Source of the DNA: Arachnopeziza araneosa
Lineage: Eukaryota; Ascomycota; Leotiomycetes; Helotiales; Arachnopezizaceae
Assembly: GCA_003988855.1 (NCBI GenBank)
Contig: QYAI01000047.1
Location: 124,001-188,000, forward strand
Length of the DNA stretch: 64,000 nt
Reading direction: 5' to 3'
Shown here: positions 22,819 to 35,281 of the stretch, in pieces
Layout of the letters: each line of letters begins with the position of its first letter
Position numbering within the stretch: position 1 is the stretch's first letter
The notes under the pieces: model-generated
Databases searched by the model: none
What the model was told of the DNA's origin: nothing
Seen by the model: only the letters and a program-made list of their open reading frames with translations
Position numbers and translations under genes: made by a program

Positions 22819-23253
22819 ATATATATAGCGTACCTGTCCACTATAGAATAGCAGTTCTTATAGTAAACTCGATTTATCACGTGCCCACTACCCAAATAAG
22901 CTAACTAGTCGCAACAATGATGTCTTACCTAATGAAATCACCTGCCAAAGGGCACGTGGCCAGTCAGGTGATCTGTTGGAACAAATGGATTTTGATATTT
23001 GGTGATATGTACTTTCTATGATCGCCAGGTGCGAGCCTGTGGGTATCTCTTTTCTATAATCTTTTCGCTTAAACCAAATGTAGCAGTTTCTCTTTGTTTC
23101 ACTCTGGTATCTCGAAAGCCATCTCTGTTGTCAATCGTCAGCTCTGGGCTCGTTGCAAAAGGAGAGATCATACCTCAGTATAATATCCCACTATCCCAGA
23201 CCCTTTTCACCTTCTCCTCTCATGACAATCTAGATATTCAGCCCTCTTTTTTG

Positions 23254-24433
23254 TTAAAAAAAATTCCCCTTCCCTAAACTGGCATCAAATTCTCTACTCA
23301 GCCTCCTCTTCTTCCTCTTGAACAGCCACCCAGCCAGCACCCCCAAAAGGACCAGTGCAACTACGCTTCCTACACTACCTCCCACCAGCGCCGGCGTGTT
23401 GAATTTTCCTCCCGATGGTGAACTCGGCGCGGTAGGGTTTACGGTTCCGGATGACGAAGGGGTGGAAGATGAGGACGTCCGAGATGGTTTGGTTGAGGGT
23501 TTGAGAGAGGTTTGAAAAGATGGCGACTGAAGATTTGTTAGCTTGATGAAACGACAGGGATAAACCACTTACTGGAAGTGGAGATGTTGCTGGTGTGAGT
23601 GGATTAGAAGTGGGTATGGTTAATAACGAGGTCCCAGAGGATGAGATGATCGAAGATACAGGATTAACACCAGGGCCTTGAGATGATGCAATTGGTGATG
23701 GTGTATCAGTGCTTGACGGCTGAGCTGAAGGTGATGGGGTGTCTGGATCTGATGAAGACGGCGTTTGAGCAGTTGGGGTTTCCTGAGCTGTGCTTGTTGG
23801 TGAGGGTGAGGGTGGCGATTGATCTCCCGGTGCAGTATTCGCTGGTGGTGGTTGTATGTCGGTTGAAGTGTTCCAGATTGTTGATGTCTGAGTAGATGTT
23901 GTTGTATTTACAAGAGTTGCGGTCGGACTGTCATCAGAAGTTGACGTAGGTGCCGCACCTTGGATTTCGGAGGTTGGCGCAGCTGTATCCGATGTATTTG
24001 GTGCTTGACTCTCATCGGCTACACTACTCTGGGGATCCATCGTACTGGAAGCTGCTGAGTCCAGAGTTCCCGTCGGCTCACTCGCAATATTTGTAACTTG
24101 CGAAGATTCAGATGACTCTGCGGGCGACTGGGTTGGAAAGACGAAGATGCTCGCCCCTCCGGACGAAGCCACAGCTGTCGGAGAAGAGTCAGATGACTCT
24201 ACGGATTCCTGAGCCGAAAAGTCGGTGGTGCTCGCTGCTGCGGATGAAGCTGCAGCTGTTGGAGCTGAATCCATCGACGTGGAGGTTATAGGAGTAGACA
24301 CTGGGTCTATAAATGTTGATCCAACATTTGATGAGTCGGTGGAAGTTGCCGATACAGAATCGGCCGACGACATGATCGAGACACTCGTTGGAGTGGAGGT
24401 CTGATTGTACAACGACCCAGCGACAAGAGACAT
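23254..24433 (-). CDS. Ser/Thr-rich single-pass membrane protein (Mid2-like layout)
   Basis: Two exons (24433-23573 and 23526-23254, intron 46 bases, phase 0) give 377 residues. The first about 310 residues are Ser/Thr/Pro/Ala low complexity, with near-repeats such as ESSDSSPTAVASSGGAS, as expected for an O-mannosylated cell-surface stalk. Then comes one transmembrane helix, LVGGSVGSVVALVLLGVLAG, and a basic cytoplasmic start WLFKRKKRRLSREF. This is the layout of wall-stress sensors (Mid2/Wsc type), but no WSC or other cysteine domain is seen. The frame continues upstream of the ATG through CNLFCGPYET, and no signal peptide is present at 24433. An unseen 5' exon carrying a signal peptide and a Cys-rich head is therefore likely. 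Confidence 0.75.
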
Positions 24434-26620
24434 AGTCTCGTATGGACCGCAAAACAAATTACATTGGCTTCATCTCAGCGAATGAATTCAGCGGCGGTTC
24501 TCTGATTGGCCTGATTGATTGGATCTCATTGTTGTTGTGATTGGCCTTCAAGATTTAGATTTTCTTTTGTAAGCGAGAGGGCGGGTGAGACATACGATTC
24601 GATGGAGCTTCCCAGCCAATTTTTTTCAAGATTGTTCAATCTCACCTCGGTCGCTACTTATGGGGCATCCAGTGTATTTGTATTGTGGAGAACGGATTGT
24701 GTGTAGGATACATCTGGTACGAGGTAGATGAAGCATAGTGTACCGTGAAAAGGAGCCCTGTCGTGGCTGTGCCTGTAAAATCGTTAGCTCAACAGTACGG
24801 TACCATCAAAATAGGATCGGAAAAGGAACTGATGACGAGCGTGAGAATGTCAACCTATCGTACCTAGAAGAAAACGCTTGCGGTACTTGATAGGGCATGA
24901 TTTATGCATTAAACCCTGTCGCGGAACCTACAGAAAGGAAGCGACAGATCTCAAACATCAGAAGGGGGATCAAAAACTCGCTCAAGTTCCCAAAAGAAAA
25001 AGGAATCATCATATCCATCTGGAAATTGATAAGATGAAGTCGTGGTTGATGTTTGATCTCCACACGATTCTTCAAATTCTGTATCAGAACATAAGCGTGC
25101 TGCCACCCTGCCAGGAGTAAGCACGAGATCCTGACAAGGATACTCTCGTTACCACTGCTCCGGCATTTTCATAACACAATTCATATCGATAAGAGATCGA
25201 GTGGATTTTGTGACGAAACCTCGTCGTGTGGAATCATGAAAACAAAGGCGCCACGCGAAACCAAAACGTTTGGAAACAGAACACTCCGCGTCGCAGCATA
25301 TCAACTCTCCAGCTCCCACTGGAAGGAACTTTTTGCACTTAATGCCTCTGAATCAAAAGGCATCTGCCTGAACAGGATTCCAGGTCGACACTGAAGGTAG
25401 CATTGTGATGTTGGATTTGGAAGTGGTGGGTGAGATAGCGGTACGACGCGGCACATGAAACTGGTTATGCCGCTCAGCAACTTAATTATCGCAGAGTATC
25501 CCGAGACTCTCTATAGCAGGAAGAGATCTCCATCATCCGATTTTAATCATATTCCAGTCGGCTGGGACTACCGTACAGATGATCAACGACCCGTGAGGCG
25601 ATGATCTTCGTGTGGAAATTCGTAGGGTCATGCCGTTGCATGGGAAAGGACCACACGTTGAACAATGTGCAGCGCTTGCGACACCGAAACTGAATCTCGG
25701 AGGACTCACAAGATCTCCCTTCCGCAGGACAAAACCTGGGGAATATTTGCTAGCGGGTTGCTGGTCGTCTTAAGTTGATAGACCTGTATCACAGCAAGAT
25801 TGCAGGTAGACTTTGGTCAGTCAAGTGTGCTTCAAGACAACTCTTCCACGTATCATTGTTTGAGTATCGCCAAGCACAATTTCATTGCTCAAGTCAAAAT
25901 ATCCAATTGATGAAGTGATCTCGCAGGACCATTGCGGCACAGACGTCGTTAAGCTTGACGTTGCAGTTCTCAGCTTTCTCGGATGGATGATGGCATCATA
26001 TCCGCCTGGAGTAAAGGACTGAATTCATTCGCCGTTTCGAAGCTTGAGTGTCAACATATTGAATGAAGGGCGTTAATGATTGTTCTGCGAGGTAGTTCTC
26101 TTCGACTTTGAGTACGTACGACGTCTGACGTTCAGAAGTCTCACATCTCAACTGGGAAGTGGGTCTGAGACAACTTCACGTGATAAATATTAGTATTTGA
26201 CGTCAGTCATGAATTTATAGCTCCTGATGATCTTTGCAGAAGTTCTGTTCTAGTATTCTCTCTACAGAATGGCTCTAAGTTATCTTCATTAACAACATCT
26301 AGGGACGACAAGCGGTTTTTACGAGAAATATAGTCACGTGGTGTTTGTCGAATCTTGAGACCATGGAGTTATTTGGTGGCGAATATGATTGGCACAGACT
26401 GAATTATATGAGCGAGCATATATTTACACAGTCTTATTCGTCCGACTTTTTCGCATTTCTCCGCTGACACGAACAAGAGATTGGAGAATATAGGTGCAAG
26501 ACATTTTCCATATGATCCCCAAAGCTCCCACAATGGCCTCTTCTACTTTTCCTAAAAATCTAGAAATTCAGCATGACAACCCAAATTTCGGGTACATCAT
26601 ATGATATGGCTAGCCTTCCA
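24434..26620. other. Gene-poor stretch
   Basis: 2.2 kb between two minus-strand genes. I find no motif-bearing frame. The first few hundred bases may hold a missing 5' exon of the Ser/Thr-rich gene. An 80-codon plus frame at 24878-25120 shows nothing recognisable. Confidence 0.4.
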
Positions 26621-27884
26621 TCAAATACCGCTCCTTGATGCCAGAGCCTGCCACACTTCCATCGGCTGATGCATGGCATACATAGCCTTTTCTGAATCAT
26701 CGATTCCATTTCGCCATCTGGATGTTGCGCTCTTGAGAAAATCAGATGATGAGTTTGGCGACACATTCTTCGTCAGCTCCTTTGCCAGTTCTAGCCCATC
26801 AACCATCGCATGGTTGCCTCCTTCACCTGCGAAGATTGGCATTGCGTGCGCAGCATCACCAATCAAAATGATACTCTTCTCTACTAATTTTTCAAGTTGT
26901 GATGGCGGAATGTCAATAGTTCGCATTTTCCAGTGGTAAAGTCTGTCTGTAGCAAGTTTGTCGCTGCGAAAGAAATCCAAGAAGGGAGGTCCCATCTCGT
27001 CGATACCTGCGAGACATTCGATTGCTTGCTCGTGTAGTTGATGGCCGTTCAGGACTTCGGCATACTTATTTTCTTCGTTAGAATGTGGGAGATGTGAGTA
27101 AACCCAAGCAATCGAGACCTCTTCTCTCCCAAGATTGGAGATGGTGATGGAAACAATAGCCAGATCAGCAAGCGCAATCCGGACATTAGAACCTTTCAGA
27201 TGAGGCTGGAGAATTCTGTCAAATTCAGACCTTGTCATAGTTCGATCGCCAGCAAACACTGTGGTTCTCCCAATCTTGGGTTGGATATCTGGTAGGAACT
27301 GTTTCCGGACTAAATAAATAATCAGTAAAATTTCCTTATCAGTCCCTGAAAGAAAATCGAATCTCACCAGTTGAATGTACACCATCAGCTCCAATTAAAC
27401 AGCTTCCCACGACCTCTTCTCCATTCTCAAACTTCGCTAGAACTCTCCCCTCTCCTCCTTCATCCTCCAGTATCTCCACATGCACAAGCTGATAGCCATA
27501 CTTCACCTCGACACCTTGCATCAGAAACGCCCTCAACGCATTCCGATTCGCTCTGAACTTCCTCTCTTCACTCCTCCCAGGTGGTTTGACCAACGGCTGT
27601 CCAGTCTTCAACTCATACAATAATGTACCCATCTCACCCACACCTCCACTGGGTGCATCTGTTGCTGTCTGACGCTGAAATTCATCTTCCTGGATGCCGA
27701 GATGAAGAAGAAGTGGAGAGTAGGCCCATTCTCGGGCTGTGATGCCGTAACCTTGATTCTGATGGAACGAAGAAGGAGAGCTCTCGAATAAAAGGAAGGG
27801 AATGGAGTTTTGTTGGAGACAACGGGAGACTGTGAGGCCAGAGAGACCGGCCCCGATGATGAGGATTGGGTAGGGGCTGGACAT
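26621..27884 (-). CDS. FAD-dependent monooxygenase (aromatic-hydroxylase type)
   Basis: Two exons (27884-27368 and 27309-26621, intron 58 bases) give 401 residues. The N-terminal dinucleotide-binding motif is ILIIGAGLSGLTVSRCL, with the acidic FES at the end of the second strand. The DG motif GADGVHS spans the splice site. The FAD/ribityl-binding motif is ILIGDAAHAMPIFAGEGGN, followed by a helix with AMVDGLELA. This order is that of class A flavoprotein monooxygenases (UbiH / salicylate-hydroxylase-like; PF01494). They use NAD(P)H and oxygen to hydroxylate or epoxidise small molecules. Length is near the family norm. No biosynthetic core enzyme lies nearby, so the substrate is unknown. Confidence 0.9.
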
Positions 27885-28460
27885 TGGAATAGTTTTGGAG
27901 TCGAAATCACAATTGTCACAAGTGTGGAGGAAGATTGATTTGAAAAGAAGAGATCTTTCTCACCTTATATATTCATTTCCCAGCCTTCGAAAGAAACGGA
28001 GGTTATCTCTGGGGGTCGTCTTCGGAGCTTGGAGGCGGAAGTTATATAGTCACGTGATACCTTTCTCCCATTCTTCGAGGATTGGCTACCTAGCTTTCTG
28101 ATAAAATACAAAACAGTTTAGTCTCTTACCAAGTTGCGCGGATTATCTTTGCAGATAAGATTTGAAAGTTGTCTCTGGAATGGTCCATATAGAGCACATG
28201 ACCTCAGTGCTATTTAAGATGCGCCTTCCACCTGGCAGCCTCGTTGTCAATCTCGCATATCCTTCTTCACCATATAACAACATTTTACGGACCCGCTGGC
28301 ACTCCCCGTCTCTATTTAAACCAACTTGGGAGCTCGCTCACGCCCTATGGTCATTTGAGGACCGCTTCTTCTCCAAAATCTAGCTGGCTGCTGCTCAGCC
28401 TCCTTCGAATCATCGCAAAGACACAGGCTCGGAATTAGCTCTTGATAGTACGAAACGAAC
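27885..28460. other. Divergent promoter region
   Basis: 575 bases between the divergent monooxygenase and HET genes, presumably holding both promoters. Short plus-strand frames (27895-28101, 28162-28383, 28244-28438) show no motif. Confidence 0.45.
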
Positions 28461-30517
28461 ATGACAGAAGCGGACTTCTTGTGTAGCCTTTGCAGCCAAC
28501 TATTTGAGATCGGGGAGATACAGATCAGGGAGAGAAAAATCATCGGGGAGAGACAGATCGTTAAGGGCCATACGTGGGACAGCTTTCAAGAAGCTCTGAA
28601 AAATACTTGCTATATTTGTTCACGAACTCGGAATGAGATTGATAGAAATGTGGATGGCGTTCGCCGTCACTGGTCTGAGATGAATTTTTTAGACTGGGAA
28701 ATGGAATACTTGATTAGTCAATATTCCCTCACCAACGGTATTATAACGACTTCTTACACCTATTTCGGAGGAAGCGGAGGTGTCTCATTTCGGTTTCATT
28801 CACAGCCAGGTGCGTATTGACCCATTATTCAATTTCTCTCTGTACGGTCACTCTTGGCCAAATATCAAAGTGTTGGGAATGGCTTCCGTTGTTTAGGACA
28901 AGAACTTGTTCGTGCTTTTCCGAGATGGAAACTTGGGACTAGTACTTCATCCCAAGTTAGTCTTGGTCAAGCATACCGATGGTATCTGTCTTGCCGGATG
29001 AATCATAAGAGCTGTTCTCAATTACAGAGTCGCCAGAAATGGGTGCCTACCCGTCTGATTGACACAGGCCCTAGAAATGGCCATGAGTGGAAATTGCGCA
29101 GAACTTCCAAGACCAAATTTTTTCCCTCAAACTATATGACGCTCAGCTATCGTTGGGGCACGTCGAGTCATCTTAAATTGAACAGCGACAATATCGAAGA
29201 CTTTCATCTTGGAAGGCCTGTTTCTGATCTTCCACAAACATTCAAGGACGCGATTTTAGTATCACGTCGATTTTCAATTCGGTACCTATTGATTGATTCG
29301 CTTTGTATTCAGCAAGACTCTAGAGCCGACTGGGAGTTTGAATCTTCAATGATGCGAAATGTGTATGCAAATTCAGTGTGCAATCTCTGCGCAGTAGACT
29401 CCGTTGATGCTCATGGAGGCTTGTTTCGTGATCGAGAGCAACACGATGTCAATCCGGGTCTGACGCAATCAATCCGTTCCAATAGGGATGGGCAAGATGT
29501 AAAATATTTGATGCTTGGAGATCATTATTGGGAACGTCAAATTTCCAATTCTTCCCTTCACCAACGCGGTTGGGTTTTCCAAGAGCGTGTTTTGGCACCT
29601 AGGATTCTTCATTTTGCTTCGAAGCAAATCTTCTGGGAATGTTTCGAGCAACGGAAATGCGAAGGTTTTCCTCTTGACAACCCAGACCGTATCTCACCGA
29701 CGATGAAGACTGAGAGCCACTTAATAAATCACCGAGCCTAAGTGACCCCTTGCACCCTCAATATTGGCTAAGTGATCATAAACTATGGCAAAGATGGGTA
29801 GTATCATACTCCAATTGCTCCCTTACAAGAGATACCGATAGGTTGATTGCACTCTCTGGTCTTGCTCACTTAGTTGATGAAAGAGTTGGGAAAATGATTG
29901 GAGATGTCTATCTTGCTGGTTTATGGAGATCGCACATGCCCCGGTGTCTCATTTGGTATCTCCTTTCTTCAGCCCGCAAACCATCCACCTACCTCGCCGC
30001 ATCATGGTCCTGGGCATCGATTGGCAGACCTGCATTATTCTTGGAGCAACTAGGAAAATTTCGGTCATCGGTCCAAATCATTGGTACTGAAATCAAAGCA
30101 ATATCGGATCCCATGGGCCAGATTACAACCGGTCGTCTCACCTTGAGAGGACTCGTAATCCAGGCTTCTCAATTAACAAAAGCAGAGCGCCTTCTTTATT
30201 ATTCTAGCGAAATCGAGGGAATTAAGCTTGAGGGGTGTATATTCGAAGACACAGAAGCAATTATTCGACATCAGTCGTCACCTAAATTATTAGTTTTAGG
30301 GGTTGACGTTTATCATAGAGGCCATATCGAGCTTGTCGGCTTGGTTTTGGAAAGATCATCCAACATATCGGAGATGTATGTTCGAGTTGGTATCTTCAAA
30401 GCACCACATTTAGCTGTTGTTGGGAATTTTGGAAGAATATCTATTACCAGGGATGCAAACTTGAAGTTAGTATTTACGATGAGCGAAGAAGGTCTGTCAA
30501 CGGTCACGATTATTTGA
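28461..30517 (+). CDS. HET-domain protein with an apparent frame break
   Basis: The protein opens with MTEADFLCSLCSQLFE. After intron 28810-28896 it continues into a HET domain: YMTLSYRWG, RYLLIDSLCIQQDS, then DW..E...M..VYANS, and HQRGWVFQERVLAPRILHF with IFWECFEQRKCEGFP. This set is the full HET (PF06985) signature, so it belongs to the incompatibility / cell-death family. The frame closes with TAA at 29739. The natural continuation (LHPQYWLSDHKLWQRWVVSY, TDRLIALSGLAHLV, then LAASWSWASIGRP) lies in another frame that is open from 29714 to the stop at 30517. A single-base indel near 29,715-29,738 would explain this. The only alternative I see is a weak intron (about 29661-29714, donor GTTTTC) that would remove part of a conserved block. 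It may be a recent pseudogene or an assembly error. Confidence 0.82.
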
Positions 30518-31359
30518 GTTTGGCAACAAGAAATGTAAGGTTGAACATACTGAATCCCGAGATTAATTCCAAAAGTAAAGTTACACCAGATTTGCAAACA
30601 TCTTACTCCATTCAATACCTCCGCTTGCACGATTTGAGGCTGACATCACATGACCTTCGAACCCAACCCGACAGGAAACGCTATCCCATCTCGAACACTC
30701 ATCTTCGATAGATGACACGACAAGCCGTTTAATTTCCAAGCACGATGATACCGATTACTCAGACTCCCAAGAGTCTGGCACGCTTCACGTTTAGTGATGG
30801 ATCTTGGCAGCTAAGAATCTGACATGCATCGCATCTCACTCGCATGTGCGTCTGACGTGCATTGAGAGAAAGCATGGTCGCCACAACCACGCGTTACGTG
30901 TGGCGTTGACATGGTCGAATTTCATCTCGAATGCTCAAACTCGCTGGGGGAGGGCGAGCGGGAAGAAGCGATCGAGGGCCTTGTGTACATCCATGTTAGC
31001 TAATGAAGAGGTGTATATTTTCCATGGTATGAACTCCTGGTGCGTTTCCTACACTGATAGTGATTACTCAGATGCAACAGGAGAAAGTGCCAGCTATCGG
31101 ATGTAGCATTACTTGTCTCACGATTGATGGTTATGAAGACCATTCTATGCTCTCAAAAATCAAACTTGCACCAGTGGAGCCGGATTGTCATGTGTTGAAA
31201 TGGTATAATGAATTCTACTTTTATCTCGTCTTGAATATATGATTCCCAAACAGGAAATAGAACAAACGATCCCCAACTCCCACGCTCAGTCTCATTGCGA
31301 TTATCAAATTAAACACCAGCACCAACACCAGCACCGGTCAAGCCCGACCCAGAAACGAT
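30518..31359. other. Intergenic, no gene seen
   Basis: 840 bases between convergent genes. Frames of 60-100 codons (30514-30711, 30804-31106) have no motif. I see nothing else. Confidence 0.45.
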
Positions 31360-31969
31360 TTACAAGAAAAGAACGGCCACCGCGGTCAACACACCCGCGG
31401 CAGCAAAGCCCTTCAATGCATGCCCGGCACTCTTCGCTGGCGTGGTCGAAGCCACGATGGCATTGGTCTTGCTTGGGGTGGGACCAGTGGTGGTCGAACC
31501 GCTGGCGGTGCCAATCTTGGCGGCGATGAAGTCGTGGCTCTCAGCGACGACACCCGTGGTAGTCGCGTTGTACAGCCCGTAGAAGAAGATCTGGTAGGTG
31601 GCATTCACGGTGAGGCCTGACGGGGGCGCCATGACGTATTTGAGGGCCGACGCAGACACCTTGGTGGCGATGGAGATGCCTTGCTCGGTGCTGGTTGACG
31701 CTGTCGGGTCCTGGGGCGCCGGCACCAGGTTGATGTCGATGGTGCTGGAGTCCGATGGGTCCGACTCCCAGGTGATGGTCTGCGGGACGGAGAGATCCAG
31801 ACGCGGTGTCCCGCCGGACGTGGTGGACACGTTGGTGGTCGGGGGGAAGGTGATGGTGATAGCTATGAACCGTCAGTCATTATCCTTAACATCTTCTTCG
31901 CAAGTGGGAAATACCAGAGACCGAGGAAGCCGCAAGAGCCAGACCGGCAGCGAAGATGGCGGAACGCAT
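31360..31969 (-). CDS. Secreted Ser/Thr-rich GPI-anchored protein (Kre9/Knh1-type)
   Basis: Two exons (31969-31915 and 31862-31360, intron 52 bases) give 185 residues. A clear signal peptide opens the protein (MRSAIFAAGLALAASSVSA). A beta-sandwich-like domain follows, with ITITFPPTTNV, QTITWESDPSDSSTIDINLV and LTVNATYQIFFYGL. This fits the fungal Ser-Thr-rich GPI-anchored family (PF10342). A Ser/Thr/Gly linker leads to a C-terminal hydrophobic tail LKGFAAAGVLTAVAVLFL, with small residues before it, as for a GPI attachment signal. It is a likely wall or plasma-membrane structural protein. The coding sequence is visibly GC-rich, which suggests strong codon bias. Confidence 0.85.
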
Positions 31970-32597
31970 ATTGACTATTTATTGACTATTGACTCTTGAT
32001 CTCCTGTGCGACGATTGATTGGGCTGATAAGCGACGTTGATCTCGTGACGAAGATGCGGATACAACTCAGGTTACTTATTTGCTGGCTTGAATAGAAACA
32101 AAGAACAGAAGAGAGAAGACAGCAGCAGCGCAGTTCCTTTATGTCGTGAGGAATAAGGCATGAAGAGCCTGAGTAACGCTGCGTCGCCATTTTTAGAAAC
32201 CCGGCGGCGGCTGAGGCTCACTGGGCACGCCTCAGCCCCAGCCCGGAATCCTCTGAACCCAGCGCTGGGTAGGCGGTGCCGTCCGCGGCAGCGCGGTGGG
32301 GATTGCGTGGCGCGACTGGACGGCCGAAATCTTATGTTAGCCTTACGAGAGGGAGCGGATTCGTAGACGCTGGTGCGTTGGTGAGTATGTGGCTTGCTGA
32401 GGTGCCGAAGGGTGACAGCTCGAGGTGAAGGATGGTGACTAAGGTCACGTGACGATGCAAGACCAGAACGGGACGTGTGGCTGTGTAGCAAAGACCAAGT
32501 AGGTAGCAATGCGACAGAGTTTCAAGCGAGAGTCTACTTATAAGGATGGGTTGGACGGGTCTCTGCTCAGGATGATAGTATTCTCGTGCACTTTAGC
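31970..32597. other. Promoter region, no gene seen
   Basis: 630 bases between two minus-strand genes, presumably the promoter of the GPI protein. Frames of 60-145 codons overlap on both strands at 32072-32509, but none has a motif. Confidence 0.4.
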
Positions 32598-34590
32598 CTA
32601 TCTCTTCCACTTCAAGACCGCCCATCCCATGACCCTCAGCACGAACACGATGGCCAGCACGATACCAACCCTCTTCCCCACGCCTCCTCGATGAAAGCCA
32701 TAATTATCTAGTACGCCCACCCCACTAATCAAACAACTGCTTTCCAACTCGGTCGCAAACATACATCTGCATGCCTCGCCACAGGTATAATTCCTCCCTC
32801 CGAACTCGTTGACGATCAATCCCCTGAAAACATAGGCCTGATAATCGATGTAGTAAAAGACGTATCTGTAGAAGGGATTGAGTTTGGGAGGGGTGACCAT
32901 GAAGCCGTTGCAAGCCATCCACAAGCCGTTTGCGAAAGCAGTTAGCGCCAGAGCGGCGACGAAATGCGGGAAGAGGGCGGACATCAAGACCACTAGGGAC
33001 TCGGCTGCGATCAGGTTGAGATACATCCACATGACCCAGATCATGAAGGCTTCTCCGGTGGGACGGAAATTACTCATCCAGTAGACAAACGTGCTTGATA
33101 CGAAAGCGATGATGAAGAGATACGGCAGCCCGATGAGGAAATTGGAGATGACAAAGGGGACGCTGCCGTACAGGCCGTTGGCTCGATCCTTGACGTAGAC
33201 GGAGCGGTCCTCGAGGAAAGCGGGGACGTAGACGACGGCCATAAAGGACATGAAGGAAGCGCCGAAGAGGATGCAGTTCGCAAAGGGCTGGATGCTGGAC
33301 TGGGTGGCCGGAAGGCGCAACCACACCGTGCCCATCATGATAGCAAGGCCGAGATACATGGCGAAACGGACGCCGTAGACGATAGCGTCACGACGGCTCT
33401 TGAGCCAGGATCGATGGAGAAGGATTGTGGTTATTTTAAGCAACTTTCTGCTGAAGATGTCGCTACTGCTAGCTGCGAATATGTCGCCTTCGGATGTGGC
33501 TGTTCGCGGCTTTGATGCTTCGCTAAGGGCAGTCGTGGATGCTGCCCACGAGTCATGGATCCGTGATATTCGCATCTCACAAGCTTCAGTATCGCTGTCA
33601 AAGTCGACATTTGTGAGATCAAGGATGAATTCCGCTGGGTTGATCTGTGGTGGCATGGCGAACCCGATGCCCTCAAAGTACGGTTTCACATCTGACACTA
33701 GTCCATTGTAACATGTTTTCCCGCCTGAGAGAAGCAGCAACTTGTCGAAGAGCTCGAAGGTTGCGGTTGAGGGTTGGTGAATGGAAGCAATCACAATCAA
33801 CTTATTTGCTCGCGCAACTTGTTGTACGTAAGACATGACCTTGAAGCTCGCAGCCGAGTCCAGCCCGGAAGTTGGCTCATCGAGAAAGAGAATTTTTGGA
33901 GCAGAGATCAATTGCGAGGCTACGCTTAAACGGCGTTTTTGGCCGGTGGAGATGCCCTTCTTGAGCAATGTGCCGATCAGTGTATTCGCTTGATTGGTCA
34001 GCCCAAAGGCTTGTAGCAGCGAATTGATTCTTCCGACTCGCTCCTCTGCGGCGACTGACCCGGACAAGGAGAGTTGGGCCGAGAAGTAGAGCGTCTCTTT
34101 GACGGTCAGAGATCCGATGAGAGCATCATCGCATTCAACATAAGAGGAAAGCCGCCGAAAGACTCCGTCGGACGGTGTCTGGCCATTGAGGAGAACGGTT
34201 GCTGATACCTCCGCTTTGGCGGAAGCCTTCCGCTGCGCGAGGACATTGAGAAGTGTTGTTTTCCCACATCCCGATGGACCCATGATAGCCATCATCTCAC
34301 CTAGCAATTATTAGTATCGATATATTGATGCACTTCGGCCATTGATCTCTTGGCAAAACTCCAATCCAAAAGTTCTGGCGGGACTCACCTTGTACAACGC
34401 ATCCGCTGGCTCCACTCAAAATCTGCTTTGGAAGCTTCGTTTCTCTGTCTGGGACGGTGATGGTAACATCTCTCCATGTAATCTCGTGTACGATCTTGTT
34501 CTCGAGATACGATGTGTCCTGACCCTCCCTTTCAACGTCAATGTCCGTCTTGGCCGACATTTCAGAGATCTGTGACTGTTTTTCGATCAT
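32598..34590 (-). CDS. ABC-G (White-type) half transporter
   Basis: Two exons (34590-34389 and 34300-32598, intron 88 bases) give 634 residues. The nucleotide-binding domain comes first: Walker A GPSGCGKT at residues 75-82, Q-loop region SSYVECDDAL, signature GISTGQKRRLSVA, Walker B ILFLDEPTSGLD and switch His in ASIHQPS. A six-helix membrane domain follows (segments near VRFAMYLGLAIMMGTVW, FGASFMSFMAVVYVPAFL, VISNFLIGLPYLFIIAF, MWMYLNLIAAESLVVLMSAL, LALTAFANGLWMACNGF and a C-terminal helix ending in a basic tail). The order NBD-TMD and the half size are those of White/Scarlet-type ABC-G exporters, which act as dimers. It is divergent from the PLP enzyme at 35282, with about 690 bases between starts. 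Confidence 0.93.
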
Positions 34591-35281
34591 GTTGAAGGAT
34601 CACTCGAGGTGGGGGTTGAAGAGAGAGGATATCCATATTTTGGAGAAGTATTGCAACTAAGTATGTAGGTCTTGGAATCGAGGCAAGCCTTGTGTGGATT
34701 GAACAACGGATGCAGCTAGCCACAATTGTTGAGGCTTGCGGTGAGAGTGTTGTGCTTAAACGAAGGGTGGTTCTGGTCTTGGAGCGGAAGACTCCGTTCC
34801 CCACCAATGCAGGCATAGCTTGATATCTCTGCAGGAGATCTTCAGCTACTTACTCCGAAGGTCCGCAGCTGTTGTTGCGACTGGAGAAACGAGCATTCTG
34901 GGTCAGGGCGCTTATTCGGCATCCTTCTCAATGAAGGAGCCTGCAGCCACGTTGTCAGCTTTTGGCCAGAGTGGCGGGTCAGCCCGCATTTCTGCTGTTT
35001 GGCACTGTGCTATAGGCTGTTTCGTGTTCACTAACGTCCCAGAATCGAGGACCCCCCTTACCGCCATCGGAAATCTGGAAGGAGGAAAATCGGGTTAGTC
35101 TGGAGTGTTTGTCAAGATCACCTAGAATATGCTAGTCTCAGGTAGGATTCGGAGTATGGGCCAATCGACACGTGGAGCAGTGATTCATCTTGTGCTCCTG
35201 GCCCATATTATAAATCCATGGCGTTCCGCGAGACTTCCCAGCACTCTTGATCGATGTGTTCCTGACTTCCAGGTGCTCACA
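34591..35281. promoter_or_regulatory. Shared divergent promoter region
   Basis: 690 bases between the ABC-G transporter (leftward) and the PLP enzyme (rightward). Frames at 34562-34816 and 34820-35098 show no motif. A shared promoter is an inference from geometry; no binding site was identified. Confidence 0.4.

Larger units (their letters stand above)
22334..23253. other. Intergenic with repeats
   Basis: 920 bases upstream of the charged-protein gene and downstream of the Ser/Thr-rich gene. No gene seen. It contains the 23-bp tandem repeat and the hairpin listed separately. A pyrimidine-rich leader-like sequence lies near 22,480-22,560. Confidence 0.45.

Noticed and set aside
35129..35281. 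Upstream start for the PLP enzyme
   Set aside because: The added 51 residues show no family similarity and contain promoter-like sequence; the ATG at 35282 is followed by a plausible N-terminus.
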